NCBI RefSeq assembly: GCF_003459505.1
Contig: NZ_QRWD01000005.1
Coordinates: forward strand, 375-48,591
Source: Collinsella sp. AF20-14LB
Lineage (GTDB): Bacteria; Actinomycetota; Coriobacteriia; Coriobacteriales; Coriobacteriaceae
DNA: 48,217 bases
Direction: 5' to 3'
The translations under genes and the position numbers were made by a program. The stretch's first letter is position 1. Each line of letters begins with the position of its first letter. The notes under the pieces were generated by a model that did not search any database, was not told where the DNA came from, and saw nothing but the letters and a program-made list of their open reading frames with translations. Shown here piece by piece: positions 26,444 through 35,159 of the stretch.

Positions 26444-27409
26444 ATGGAGAACAAGTACGTCTGCTCTGTCGATATCGGCGGAACTAAGATCGCGACTGCC
26501 ATCATGGAGTACCCGGCTGACGGCAGCGTGCCCCATCCCGTTTTTGAGGCCGAGGTTCCTACCGAGGCCCAGGAGGGCGGCGAGGCCGTCTTCCAGCGTA
26601 TCGAGGCGTCCATCAAGGCTGCTCTCGAGGCGAATCCCGATGTCGAGGTCCTTGGCGTCGGTATCGGTGCCGCCGGCGTCGTCGATCCCAAGACGGGCGC
26701 CATCGCGTATGCCAACGAGATTATGCCCGGTTGGTCCGGCGTTCAGTTGGGGCCGCGTCTGCGCGAGGACCTCGGTCTTCCCGTTGCCGTTGTAGGCGAC
26801 GTGCAGGCTCATGCTCTGGGCGAGGCCCACTGGGGCGTCGGCAAGGGCAAGTTCTCCGTCTTGTGTCTTGGCATCGGTACGGGCATCGGCGGAGCATATG
26901 TCGAGAACGGCCGCGTGATGCAGGGCTTCCATGGTGCTGCTGGCCATATGGGCCACATCGAGTGTTCGGCTGCCGCCGGCATTCCCTGCGCCTGCGGGCG
27001 TTCCGGCCATCTGGAGTCGGTTGCTTCGGGCACTTCCATTGGTCGTATGTACGATGAGCGCTTTGGCCGCGTCGACCCCAGCCGTCCTTCGGTCGGTCGC
27101 GATGTGAACGACCTGTGCCGTGCAGGCGACGCAAAGGCGACCGAGGTCATCCATGATGCCGGCTTTGCGCTGGGTGCCAGCTTGGGCTCGCTCGCTAACA
27201 TCCTGGACCCTGAGGTCATCGTGCTTTCGGGCGGCGTGATTCACCAAGGTCCCGATTGGCGTTCGCAGACGTGGAAGGATTCGGTGCACGAGGGCTATGC
27301 CAGCCAGGCGCTCGATCCGCTTCAGGACACGCCGATCCTCATCGGTTCTCTGGAGGGCGATGCTCCGCTCATCGGTGCCGCTGAGCATCTTCTTGCCTCG
27401 TTGAAGTAA
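26444..27409 (+). CDS. nanK: ROK-family sugar kinase, probable N-acetylmannosamine kinase
   Basis: The 321-residue protein starts with the ATP-binding DIGGTKIATAI and contains the ROK zinc-binding pattern GHMGHIECSAAAGIPCACGRSGHLES (His plus three Cys). No DNA-binding domain is present, so it is a kinase and not a ROK repressor. ROK kinases act on glucose, ManNAc, GlcNAc or fructose; between nanA and nanE, phosphorylation of ManNAc to ManNAc-6-P is the likely reaction. AAGGAG lies 7 bases before ATG 26444 and sits inside a short palindrome (26426-26438). It is separated from nanA by the long hairpin. Confidence 0.82.
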   Translation: MENKYVCSVDIGGTKIATAIMEYPADGSVPHPVFEAEVPTEAQEGGEAVFQRIEASIKAALEANPDVEVLGVGIGAAGVVDPKTGAIAYANEIMPGWSGVQLGPRLREDLGLPVAVVGDVQAHALGEAHWGVGKGKFSVLCLGIGTGIGGAYVENGRVMQGFHGAAGHMGHIECSAAAGIPCACGRSGHLESVASGTSIGRMYDERFGRVDPSRPSVGRDVNDLCRAGDAKATEVIHDAGFALGASLGSLANILDPEVIVLSGGVIHQGPDWRSQTWKDSVHEGYASQALDPLQDTPILIGSLEGDAPLIGAAEHLLASLK

Positions 27410-27425
27410 ACGTATCTGCTGTAGG

Positions 27426-27456
27426 AGCCTCCCGAGACAACACGCCTCGGGAGGCT
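27426..27456 (+). terminator. Intercistronic hairpin between nanK and nanE
   Basis: AGCCTCCCGAG (27426-27436) and CTCGGGAGGCT (27446-27456) form a perfect 11-bp stem with a 9-base loop. Only GTTCT follows, so it is a weak terminator or an mRNA-stabilising hairpin. Confidence 0.65.
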
Positions 27457-27479
27457 GTTCTGAGAAAGGTTGCAGCCTT

Positions 27480-28166
27480 ATGACCGTCGATCCTTTGATT
27501 CAATCCCTGAAGGGCAAGCTCGTCGTGAGCGTTCAGGCGTATATGGGCGAGCCGCTTCGTACGCCCGAGACCATGGCTCAAATGTCTCGCGCTTGCGAGC
27601 TTGGCGGCGCCGCCGCCATTCGCTGTCAGGGCCTTGCCGACATTGCCGCTATTAAGGGTCGCTGTGAGGTTCCCGTCATCGGCCTGTGGAAGGATGGACA
27701 CGAGGGCGTTTACATCACGCCGACGCTGCGTCACGCTCGCGCCTGCGTTGCTGCCGGTGCCGATATCGTGGCGATCGACGCCACCGATCGTCCGCGTCCC
27801 GATGGCAAGACCGTCGAGGATACCTTCCGCCCGCTGCACGAGGAGGGCGTGCTCCTGATGGCGGATTGTGCCACCATCGAGGACATTCGCCGTGCGGTTG
27901 ATATGGGCTTTGACCTGGTATCCACCACGCTTTCTCACGGCGTCGCCGCCATCGACTGCACCATGGCCGATGGCCCCGACCTGCCACTCCTGCGTCAGGC
28001 GACCGAGGAATTCCCCGGTCTTCCCATCATCTGCGAGGGCCGCGTGCACACGCCCGAGGAGGCTCGCGCTGCGATCGATGCTGGCGCCTGGGCCGTTGTC
28101 GTCGGCACCGCCATCACGCACCCCACGAGTATTACGAGTTGGTTCAAGGCTGCGCTTGAGGCGTAA
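27480..28166 (+). CDS. nanE: N-acetylmannosamine-6-phosphate 2-epimerase
   Basis: The 228-residue TIM-barrel protein converts ManNAc-6-P to GlcNAc-6-P, joining sialic acid breakdown to amino sugar metabolism. Diagnostic segments are LVVSVQAYMGEPL, GAAAIRCQG, PVIGLWKDGHEGVYITPT with catalytic Lys71, GADIVAIDATDRPRPDG and IICEGRVHTPEEA with Glu186. It is the last gene of the locus, followed by a terminator at 28218-28255. nagA and nagB, needed for the next steps, are not in the window. Confidence 0.95.
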   Translation: MTVDPLIQSLKGKLVVSVQAYMGEPLRTPETMAQMSRACELGGAAAIRCQGLADIAAIKGRCEVPVIGLWKDGHEGVYITPTLRHARACVAAGADIVAIDATDRPRPDGKTVEDTFRPLHEEGVLLMADCATIEDIRRAVDMGFDLVSTTLSHGVAAIDCTMADGPDLPLLRQATEEFPGLPIICEGRVHTPEEARAAIDAGAWAVVVGTAITHPTSITSWFKAALEA

Positions 28167-28217
28167 GACAGGCCTCGTATCCGCTCGGGGCGGTATACTC
28201 AATATAGGCAATTGACC

Positions 28218-28255
28218 GCGCGGGATCCGGGTTGCTGGGTCCCGCGCTTGTTTTT
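28218..28255 (+). terminator. Terminator of the sialic acid operon
   Basis: GCGCGGGATCC (28218-28228) pairs with GGGTCCCGCGC (28237-28247), 11 pairs with one G-U, followed by TTGTTTTT. It closes the locus before rapZ. Confidence 0.8.
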
Positions 28256-28267
28256 GGGAGGCAGCAC

Positions 28268-29188
28268 ATGCAAAAGGGAGATGCCATGGATGCGGCGGAG
28301 CGCTCGGAGCGCATCCCCGATATCGTCATCATCACCGGAATGTCCGGATCGGGCCGCACACAGGCCATGCACGTGTTCGAGGACATGGGCTATTTTTGCA
28401 TTGATAACCTACCTCCGCGTCTCATCGCCCAGCTTGCCGAGCTCGTCGGCATCAATACGGGCGTGGGCAGGCATCTCGCCGTCACCTGCGATTTGCGTAG
28501 CCAGGGACTGTTTGACGAGTTGCTCGATGCGGTCGCCGCGCTCGAAGAGCGCGAGATGAGCTGCGACATCGTGTTCCTGGAGGCTTCTGACGAGGTGCTG
28601 ATTCGTCGCTACAGCGAAAATCGCCGCCGTCATCCCATTGCCAAGCCGGGGGAGACTACGGCCGATGCCATTCAGCGCGAGCGCCTTCAGCTGCGGGGCG
28701 TGCGCGATCGAGCCGATATGATTATCGACACGAGCCGCCTGCGCACCTCTGCCCTGCGCAACAAATTGCGCATGGCGTTCTCCGAGTTGTCCGACCAGCA
28801 GCTCATGGACGTTCACGTGTTCTCGTTTGGCTTTAAGCACGGTATGCCCGTCGAGGCGGACATTATGATCGACGTTCGCTTCCTGCCCAATCCGTTTTAC
28901 GATCCCGAGATGCGTACCATGACCGGTCTCGATAAGAAAGTCTCCGACTTTGTTCTGGACCATCCCAAGACCCAGGAGTTCTGGAAGGCCTGGACGCAGC
29001 TGCTCGATACGGTGATGCCGGGCTATATCGCGGAGGGTAAGCCGCAGCTTTCTATCGCCATCGGCTGCACGGGCGGACAGCACCGTAGCGTCGCCATTGC
29101 CGAGGCCACGGCCCGTTACCTGGAAGGCGCCCAGTATCACGTGAGCATCTCCCACCGCGACCTGTCGCGCGCCAACACGAAGGCATAG
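28268..29188 (+). CDS. rapZ: RNase adapter / nucleotide-binding protein RapZ (YvcJ)
   Basis: The 306-residue protein has an N-terminal P-loop domain (VIITGMSGSGRT, FEDMGYFCIDNLPP) and a C-terminal domain with FGFKHGMPVEADIMIDVRFLPNPFY and IGCTGGQHRSVAIAE. In Gram-negatives RapZ controls GlmS through a small RNA; in Gram-positives its role is less defined. The Walker A lysine is arginine here, a change I recall from other actinobacterial members. ATG 28268 has GGGAGG six bases upstream; ATG 28286 has AAGGGAG five bases upstream and fits the family N-terminus better, so the start is open. yvcK, normally the next gene, is absent. Confidence 0.93.
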   Translation: MQKGDAMDAAERSERIPDIVIITGMSGSGRTQAMHVFEDMGYFCIDNLPPRLIAQLAELVGINTGVGRHLAVTCDLRSQGLFDELLDAVAALEEREMSCDIVFLEASDEVLIRRYSENRRRHPIAKPGETTADAIQRERLQLRGVRDRADMIIDTSRLRTSALRNKLRMAFSELSDQQLMDVHVFSFGFKHGMPVEADIMIDVRFLPNPFYDPEMRTMTGLDKKVSDFVLDHPKTQEFWKAWTQLLDTVMPGYIAEGKPQLSIAIGCTGGQHRSVAIAEATARYLEGAQYHVSISHRDLSRANTKA

Positions 29189-29194
29189 GCCTGC

Positions 29195-30124
29195 ATGTCG
29201 TTTACCGCTGAGGTGCGCGACGAGCTTGCGCGCTGCGAACCCGAATGTGAATACTGCGATTTGTCGACGCTTGCCGCCCTGACGCGTGTGAGCGGTACGC
29301 TTTCGTTGGCCGGCTCCGGGCGGTATCGTTTGACGGTCGCGACCGAGACGGGAGCCGTCGCGCGCACGATGATCACGCTGACGCATCGCATCCTTAAGCT
29401 CAAAACGGAATTCACCGTTCGTAAATCGGTCTTGCATAAGGTCCGTAACTATCTCATTACCCTGCCCGATCAACCCGACCTGGACAAGGCTCTGGTGCTG
29501 CTGGGTATTCTAGACCGCAGGGGAGGGCTCGTTGCTGGTGTTCCCCGACACATCGTTGCCCGTCCCTGCTGCAGGCTTGCCTACATCCGCGGCGCGCTCA
29601 TCGCGGGCGGCTTCGTGGCCGATCCACGCGGCGATTTTCATTTGGAGATCGCGGTGCAGGGCGAGCAATATGCCAAGGGGCTTTGCGACCTGTTGGGGCA
29701 GATTGGGGTCCATGCTCGTGTTAATGCGCGGCGGGGGTCATATGCCGTGTACATTAAGAGCGCCGAGGAAATCGAGCATTTATTAAAGCTGATTGGTGCC
29801 AAGCGCAGCGTTGCCGAGATTGAGGAGGCGCGCGCGGTCAAGTTGGTTAAGAACGATGTGAACCGTCGCGTGAACGCCGAGCTCGCCAACCAGACCAGAA
29901 GCGCCGGTGCTGCCCAACATCAGCTTGCGCTTATCGATGAGCTCGAGCAGCGCGGCCTTCGCGATGCGCTTCCGGATGCCTTGGCGGTCTTTTGCGACCT
30001 GCGCGAGCGCTATCCCGATCTGTCGCTGCGTGATTTAGGGGAGATGGCTGACCCTCCCTTGTCGAAGTCGGCCCTCTACCATCGAGTTTTGAGGCTTGAA
30101 AAGCTCATTGAAGCAAACGGGTAG
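29195..30124 (+). CDS. whiA: DNA-binding protein WhiA
   Basis: The 309-residue protein has an N-terminal degenerate LAGLIDADG homing-endonuclease-like domain (CCRLAYIRGALIAGGFVADP...HLEI) and a C-terminal helix-turn-helix (LSLRDLGEMADPPLSKSALYHRVLRLEKL). WhiA controls sporulation septation in Streptomyces and influences division and chromosome segregation in non-sporulating Gram-positives. ATG 29195 is 6 bases after the rapZ stop with only a weak ribosome site, suggesting coupling. Gene order rapZ-whiA-gap follows the actinobacterial pattern. Confidence 0.95.
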   Translation: MSFTAEVRDELARCEPECEYCDLSTLAALTRVSGTLSLAGSGRYRLTVATETGAVARTMITLTHRILKLKTEFTVRKSVLHKVRNYLITLPDQPDLDKALVLLGILDRRGGLVAGVPRHIVARPCCRLAYIRGALIAGGFVADPRGDFHLEIAVQGEQYAKGLCDLLGQIGVHARVNARRGSYAVYIKSAEEIEHLLKLIGAKRSVAEIEEARAVKLVKNDVNRRVNAELANQTRSAGAAQHQLALIDELEQRGLRDALPDALAVFCDLRERYPDLSLRDLGEMADPPLSKSALYHRVLRLEKLIEANG

Positions 30125-30169
30125 TTTAAAGTATCGACTTATATACGGATTTAGCTGCTATTTTATTCT

Positions 30170-30183
30170 TTAAAACGTTTTAA
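30170..30183 (+). promoter_or_regulatory. Palindromic operator candidate upstream of gap
   Basis: TTAAAACGTTTTAA is a perfect 14-base palindrome in the AT-rich whiA-gap interval. A second imperfect dyad (AATTTC...GAAATT, 30200-30223) lies 17 bases on. A possible -10 TATATT is at 30239-30244 with no good -35, which would suit an activator. The binding protein is unknown. Confidence 0.45.
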
Positions 30184-30317
30184 CGTAAATTTGATTTTCA
30201 ATTTCGAGCATTCTCGTGAAATTCAAGTCAAAAAAAAGGTATATTAGGCGAGTGGTTAGTTTGTGGGCCTCAACGGCGGGCGCTGTAGCTTGCGGGGGCC
30301 TTACGAAAGGAGACACA

Positions 30318-31343
30318 ATGGCAGTAAAGGTTGCTATTAACGGCTTCGGTCGCATCGGTCGTCTGGCTTTCCGTCAGATGTTCGGTCATGAGGGCTCCGA
30401 GATCGTCGCTATCAACGACCTCACCTCTCCCGATATGCTCGCTTACCTGCTGAAGTACGACTCCACGCAGGGCAACTACGCTCGCGATCACGAGGTCGTT
30501 GCTGGCGAGGATTCCATCACCGTTGACGGCAAGGAGATCAAGATCTACAAGGAGGCCGACGCCAACAACCTGCCTTGGGGCGACCTCGACGTCGACGTCG
30601 TTCTCGAGTGCACCGGCTTCTACACCAGCAAGGCTAAGGCTCAGGCCCACATCAACGCTGGCGCCAAGAAGGTCGTCATCTCCGCTCCGGCCGGCAGCGA
30701 TCTGCCCACCATCGTGTACAACGTCAACCACGAGACGCTGACCGCTGAGGACAACATCATCTCCGCTGCTTCCTGCACCACCAACTGCCTCGCCCCGATG
30801 GCCAAGGGTCTGAACGACTTCGCTCCCATCGTGTCCGGCATCATGACCACCATTCACGCCTGGACCGGCGACCAGATGCCGCTCGACGGCCCGCAGCGCA
30901 AGGGCAACAAGCGTCGTAGCCGCGCCTGCGCCGTCAACATCGTCCCCAACACCACCGGTGCTGCCAAGGCTATCGGCCTGGTTCTCCCCGAGCTCAACGG
31001 TAAGCTCATCGGTGCCGCCCAGCGCGTCCCGACGCCGACCGGCTCCATCACCAACCTCTACGCTGTCGTTGACAAGAAGGTCACCGTCGACGAGGTCAAC
31101 GCCGCTATGAAGGCCTACGCTTCCACCATCTCCGAGACCTTCGGTTACAACGAGGACGACATCGTCTCCACCGACATCATCGGCGAGACCCACGGCTCCA
31201 TCTTCGACGCCACTCAGACCATGTGCTCTGACCTCGGCAACGGCCAGACCCTCGTTCAGGTCACCTCTTGGTACGACAACGAGAACTCCTACACCTCTCA
31301 GATGGTCCGCACCATCAAGTACTTCGAGAAGTTCGTTGCTTAA
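30318..31343 (+). CDS. gap: Glyceraldehyde-3-phosphate dehydrogenase, type I
   Basis: The 341-residue glycolytic enzyme oxidises glyceraldehyde-3-phosphate to 1,3-bisphosphoglycerate in the cytosol. The NAD-binding INGFGRIGR is at residues 7-15, the catalytic cysteine is Cys153 in [12 protein letters not shown], and Asp34 in AIND points to NAD rather than NADP. ATG 30318 has AAAGGAGA upstream; the open frame extends back to 30216 through the leader, without a ribosome site. Codon use is strongly biased, as expected for high expression. It is followed by its own terminator, then by pgk. Confidence 0.98.
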   Translation: MAVKVAINGFGRIGRLAFRQMFGHEGSEIVAINDLTSPDMLAYLLKYDSTQGNYARDHEVVAGEDSITVDGKEIKIYKEADANNLPWGDLDVDVVLECTGFYTSKAKAQAHINAGAKKVVISAPAGSDLPTIVYNVNHETLTAEDNIISAASCTTNCLAPMAKGLNDFAPIVSGIMTTIHAWTGDQMPLDGPQRKGNKRRSRACAVNIVPNTTGAAKAIGLVLPELNGKLIGAAQRVPTPTGSITNLYAVVDKKVTVDEVNAAMKAYASTISETFGYNEDDIVSTDIIGETHGSIFDATQTMCSDLGNGQTLVQVTSWYDNENSYTSQMVRTIKYFEKFVA

Positions 31344-31380
31344 TTTAGCTTTTAGCGAATAGCTCGTTGAGCGTCTAAAG

Positions 31381-31427
31381 AAGGGCGCGGCCTCATAGGG
31401 CTTACACCCTAGGGTCGCGCCCTTTTT
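31381..31427 (+). terminator. Terminator or attenuator between gap and pgk
   Basis: AAGGGCGCG (31381-31389) pairs with CGCGCCCTT (31416-31424), an inner TAGGG/CCCTA extends it, and TTTTT follows. It allows gap to be expressed above the downstream genes. Confidence 0.85.
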
Positions 31428-31483
31428 ATAGGAAATCGTCTGCCGTAATGGGAGGCAGACACGTACGAAAGGTAGAAGCAAAC

Positions 31484-32674
31484 ATGGCCTTTACCAAGAA
31501 GACCGTCCGCGACATCGATGTCGACGGCAAGCGCGTTCTCGTCCGCGTTGACTTCAACGTGCCTATCAAGGATGGCGTCGTTGGCGATACCACCCGCATC
31601 AAGGCTGCCCTGCCCACCATCAACTACCTCGTTGAGCACAACGCTCGCGTCATCCTCATGAGCCACCTCGGCCGTCCCGATGGCACCGGCTTCCAGTCCG
31701 AGCTGTCCCTCGAGCCCGTCGCCAAGAAGCTCGCTGAGCTCTCTGGTCTCGATGTTGCCTTTGTCGCCGACACCTACGGCGAGAAGGCTGCTGAGGCTGT
31801 TGCCGCCGTCGAGCCGGGCAAGGTCCTCGTTCTCGAGAACGTCCGTTTTGACAAGCGTGAGAAGAAGAACGATCCCGAGATCGCCAAGAAGCTCGCTTCC
31901 TATGGTGACGTCTTCGTTCTCGATGCCTTCGGCACCGCTCACCGCGCCCAGGGTTCCGTCGTGGGCCCCGCCGCTTACCTGCCTGCCGTCGCCGGCTTCC
32001 TGCTCGAGAAGGAGGTCGACACGCTGACCGGCATCTTCGCCGAGCCCGAGCGCCCCTTCGTCGCTATCGTCGGCGGTTCCAAGGTTTCCTCCAAGATCGG
32101 CGTTCTCGATCACCTCATCGACTCCGCTGATACCCTGATCATCGGTGGCGGCATGGCCTACACCTTCTTCCTGGCTCAGGGTCTGACCGTCGGTCAGTCC
32201 CTCAAGGAAGAGGACTGGGTCGAGCGCGCCGGCGAGATGCTCAAGAAGGCCGAGGAGAAGGGCGTCAAGATCCTGCTCCCCATCGACAACCGCGTTGCCG
32301 ATCACTTTGGCGAGGACGCTGTCCCCGAGGTTGTCGCTTCCGACGCTATCCCCGACGATCGTGAGGGCATGGACATCGGCCCCAAGACCGAGGAGCTTTA
32401 CGCCGAGGCCGTCAAGGGTGCCAAGACCGTGTTCTGGAACGGCCCCATGGGCGTCTTCGAGTTCGACAACTTCGCTCACGGCACCCAGGCTATCGCCGAG
32501 GCTGTCGCCGAGGCCGACTGCACCTCGATCATCGGCGGTGGCGACTCCGTCGCAGCTGTCAACAAGTTCAACCTGGCCGACAAGATGAGCTGGATCTCCA
32601 CCGGTGGTGGCGCTTCCATGGAGCTCGTCGAGGGTAAGGCCCTGCCCGGAGTGGAGGCGCTTCTCGATGCCTAA
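31484..32674 (+). CDS. pgk: Phosphoglycerate kinase
   Basis: The 396-residue enzyme makes ATP and 3-phosphoglycerate from 1,3-bisphosphoglycerate. The N-terminal VLVRVDFNVP, the substrate-binding HLGRPDG, VAIVGGSKVSSK and the C-terminal nucleotide loop IIGGGDSVAAV...ISTGGGASMELVEG are all present. GAAAGG lies upstream of ATG 31484. The stop overlaps the tpiA start by 8 bases (ATGCCTAA). Length is typical. Confidence 0.98.
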   Translation: MAFTKKTVRDIDVDGKRVLVRVDFNVPIKDGVVGDTTRIKAALPTINYLVEHNARVILMSHLGRPDGTGFQSELSLEPVAKKLAELSGLDVAFVADTYGEKAAEAVAAVEPGKVLVLENVRFDKREKKNDPEIAKKLASYGDVFVLDAFGTAHRAQGSVVGPAAYLPAVAGFLLEKEVDTLTGIFAEPERPFVAIVGGSKVSSKIGVLDHLIDSADTLIIGGGMAYTFFLAQGLTVGQSLKEEDWVERAGEMLKKAEEKGVKILLPIDNRVADHFGEDAVPEVVASDAIPDDREGMDIGPKTEELYAEAVKGAKTVFWNGPMGVFEFDNFAHGTQAIAEAVAEADCTSIIGGGDSVAAVNKFNLADKMSWISTGGGASMELVEGKALPGVEALLDA

Positions 32675-33434
32675 TCGCACCCTTCTTATCGCTGGTAACT
32701 GGAAGATGAACAACGACGTCGCCGAGGCCGCCAAGCTCGCCGACGAGCTGGCTCAGGCTCTGCCCGAGGTTCCGGCTGGCGTCGAGGTGCTCGTGTGCCC
32801 TCCGACCATCGATATCACCACGGTTCATGACCGTATTCAGGCTGCCCCCATCGCCCTCGGTGCACAGAACGTGTACTGGGAGGCCAAGGGTGCCTTCACC
32901 GGTGAGTCCTCTTGCGACATGCTCAAGTCCGCTGGCTGCACCTACTGCATCATCGGTCACTCCGAGCGTCGCGACTACTTCCACGAGACCGACGAGGACC
33001 AGAACAAGAAGGCCAAGGCCCTCGTTGCCGCCGGTCTTGTCCCCGTCTTCTGCTGCGGCGAGTCCCTCGAGGTCCGCGAGGCCGGTACCTATGTCGAGCA
33101 CGTCGTGAACCAGGTCAAGGCTGGCCTTGCTGGTCTTGAGATCACCTGCCCCAAGCAGGTCGTCGTCGCCTACGAGCCCATCTGGGCCATCGGCACCGGC
33201 AAGACCGCTACCGCCGAGGACGCTCAGGAGGTCTGCGGCGCTATCCGTGAGACCCTCAAGGAGATGTTCGGCGAGGAGCTCGCCAACGGCATCCGCGTTC
33301 TCTACGGCGGTTCCGCTAAGCCCGGCAACATCGCCGAGCTCGTCGCCAAGCCCGACGTTGACGGCGCCCTCGTGGGCGGCGCTTCGCTCAAGGCTGCCGA
33401 CTTCGCCTCTATGGTCGTCAAGGCAGGCGAGTAG
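32667..33434 (+). CDS. tpiA: Triosephosphate isomerase
   Basis: The 255-residue TIM-barrel enzyme interconverts dihydroxyacetone phosphate and glyceraldehyde-3-phosphate. Lys13 in GNWKMN, the histidine in IIGHSERR, the glutamate and flexible loop in AYEPIWAIGTGKTA, and the phosphate-binding LYGGSAKPGN are intact. The open frame extends upstream into pgk, but ATG 32667 starts the family N-terminus (MPNRTLLIAGNWKM). It is 5 bases before gpmI. Confidence 0.98.
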   Translation: MPNRTLLIAGNWKMNNDVAEAAKLADELAQALPEVPAGVEVLVCPPTIDITTVHDRIQAAPIALGAQNVYWEAKGAFTGESSCDMLKSAGCTYCIIGHSERRDYFHETDEDQNKKAKALVAAGLVPVFCCGESLEVREAGTYVEHVVNQVKAGLAGLEITCPKQVVVAYEPIWAIGTGKTATAEDAQEVCGAIRETLKEMFGEELANGIRVLYGGSAKPGNIAELVAKPDVDGALVGGASLKAADFASMVVKAGE

Positions 33435-33439
33435 GACAT

Positions 33440-34993
33440 ATGGCACAGCGTCATCTTCCTGCACTCCTGATCATCATGGATGGCTGCGGCCTGGCACCGG
33501 CCGATGGCGAGAACGCCGTCGCCGCTGCCAAGACGCCCTTCCTTGATAGCCTGTACGAGAAGTATCCCCACACCACGCTCGGCGCTTCGGGCGAGGACGT
33601 GGGCCTTCCCGACGGCCAGATGGGCAATTCCGAGGTGGGTCACCTTAACATCGGTGCCGGCCGCGTTGTGTTCCAGGAGCTGTCGCGCATCAACAATGCT
33701 ATCAAGGACGGCTCCATCGCCAAGAACGAGGTTTTCGTCAAGGCCATGGACGATGTCAAGGTCGAGGGCAAGACCCTTCACCTTATGGGCCTTATGAGCC
33801 CTGGCGGTGTTCACTCTCACATGAACCACGTCGAGGCTCTGGTCAAGATGGCTGCCCAGCATGGCGTCAAGACCGTTCGCGTCCACGCCTTCATGGATGG
33901 CCGCGACGTTGACCCGCAGTCCGGTGCCGGCTACATGAGCGAGTTCTGCGCCTTCCTGGCCAAGATTTCTGAGGAGACTGGTTGCGACGCTCGCGTTGCC
34001 ACCGTCTCGGGTCGTTATTGGGCCATGGACCGCGACAACCGTTGGGAGCGCATCCAGCGCGCCTACGACGTCATGGTCAACGCGTCCGATGCCGATACAG
34101 ACCCCGTGGCCGGTATCAAGGCCTACTACGAGAAGGATCCGCGCGGCGACGAGTTCGTCGAGCCCTTCGCTGCCCACAACGAGGGCATCCACGAGGGCGA
34201 CGCGGCCATCTTCTTCAACTTCCGTCCCGACCGCGCCCGTCAGATGACCCGCGCGTTCACGGACAAGGAGTTCGACGGCTTTGAACGCGAGCAGATCAAG
34301 CTTTCGCACTTTGTGACGATAACCGAGTACGATCCGACGTTTGACGTCGAGGTCGCCTTCCCCAAGACGTTCCCCGAGAACGTCCTGGCCGACGTTATCG
34401 CCGCCAATGGCCTGAAGCAGCTGCACACCGCCGAGACCGAGAAGTACGCCCACGTGACGTTCTTCCTCAACGGCGGCATCGAGGAGCCCAAGGAGGGTGA
34501 GGAGCGCGTGCTCGTCGCTTCCCCCAAGGTTGCTACCTACGATCTGCAGCCCGAGATGAGCGCTCCCGAGGTTACCGAGAAGCTCGTCGCCGCCATCAAC
34601 GAGGATCGCGCTGATTTCTACATCGTGAACTTCGCGAACTGCGACATGGTTGGTCACACCGGTGTCTTCGACGCCGCCGTTAAGGCCGTCGAGGCTGTTG
34701 ACGATGCCCTGTCCAAGGTTGTCCCGGCGATTCTCGCTAAGGGCGGCTTTGCGCTGATTACCGCCGACCACGGCAACGCCGATCACATGTTTGACGTTGC
34801 TTCCGACGGTTCCAAGCATCCGTTTACGGCTCACACCACCAACCGCGTGCCGTTTATCATCGTTGATGAGAAGGCACAGCTCACCGGTATCGAGGACGGT
34901 CGTCTCTCAGATATCGCCCCGACTATGCTCACCATGGCTGGTCTGGAGCCTTCCGCCGAGATGACGGGCCGCGTGCTCGCCACCGAGGCCTAA
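33440..34993 (+). CDS. gpmI: 2,3-bisphosphoglycerate-independent phosphoglycerate mutase
   Basis: The 517-residue manganese enzyme of the alkaline phosphatase superfamily interconverts 3- and 2-phosphoglycerate. Asp14 in LIIMDGCGLAP and the catalytic Ser64 in GQMGNSEVGH are at the N-terminus, the phosphatase/transferase insertion follows (VRVHAFMDGRDVDPQS), and ADHGNADHM with the final HTTNRVPF completes the metal site. Its presence between tpiA and secG makes this glycolytic block longer than the usual actinobacterial gap-pgk-tpiA-secG. Confidence 0.98.
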   Translation: MAQRHLPALLIIMDGCGLAPADGENAVAAAKTPFLDSLYEKYPHTTLGASGEDVGLPDGQMGNSEVGHLNIGAGRVVFQELSRINNAIKDGSIAKNEVFVKAMDDVKVEGKTLHLMGLMSPGGVHSHMNHVEALVKMAAQHGVKTVRVHAFMDGRDVDPQSGAGYMSEFCAFLAKISEETGCDARVATVSGRYWAMDRDNRWERIQRAYDVMVNASDADTDPVAGIKAYYEKDPRGDEFVEPFAAHNEGIHEGDAAIFFNFRPDRARQMTRAFTDKEFDGFEREQIKLSHFVTITEYDPTFDVEVAFPKTFPENVLADVIAANGLKQLHTAETEKYAHVTFFLNGGIEEPKEGEERVLVASPKVATYDLQPEMSAPEVTEKLVAAINEDRADFYIVNFANCDMVGHTGVFDAAVKAVEAVDDALSKVVPAILAKGGFALITADHGNADHMFDVASDGSKHPFTAHTTNRVPFIIVDEKAQLTGIEDGRLSDIAPTMLTMAGLEPSAEMTGRVLATEA

Positions 34994-35020
34994 GTGAAAA
35001 CTCCAAGCGTTTTCATGCGA

Positions 35021-35055
35021 GGGGGTTGCCCAAATTCGGGCAACCCCCTTTTTTT
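35021..35055 (+). terminator. Strong terminator after gpmI
   Basis: GGGGGTTGCCC (35021-35031) and GGGCAACCCCC (35038-35048) form a perfect 11-bp stem with loop AAATTC, followed by seven T residues. Confidence 0.95.
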
Positions 35056-35159
35056 GATATTTCTGCCATTTCTACCCCGTCCCCGAGTGGCAGGTAGGGG
35101 AGGACAAGGGATTGTGGTACAGTACTGGAGTTTAAATTGTTCTATTAAGGAGCTTATCT

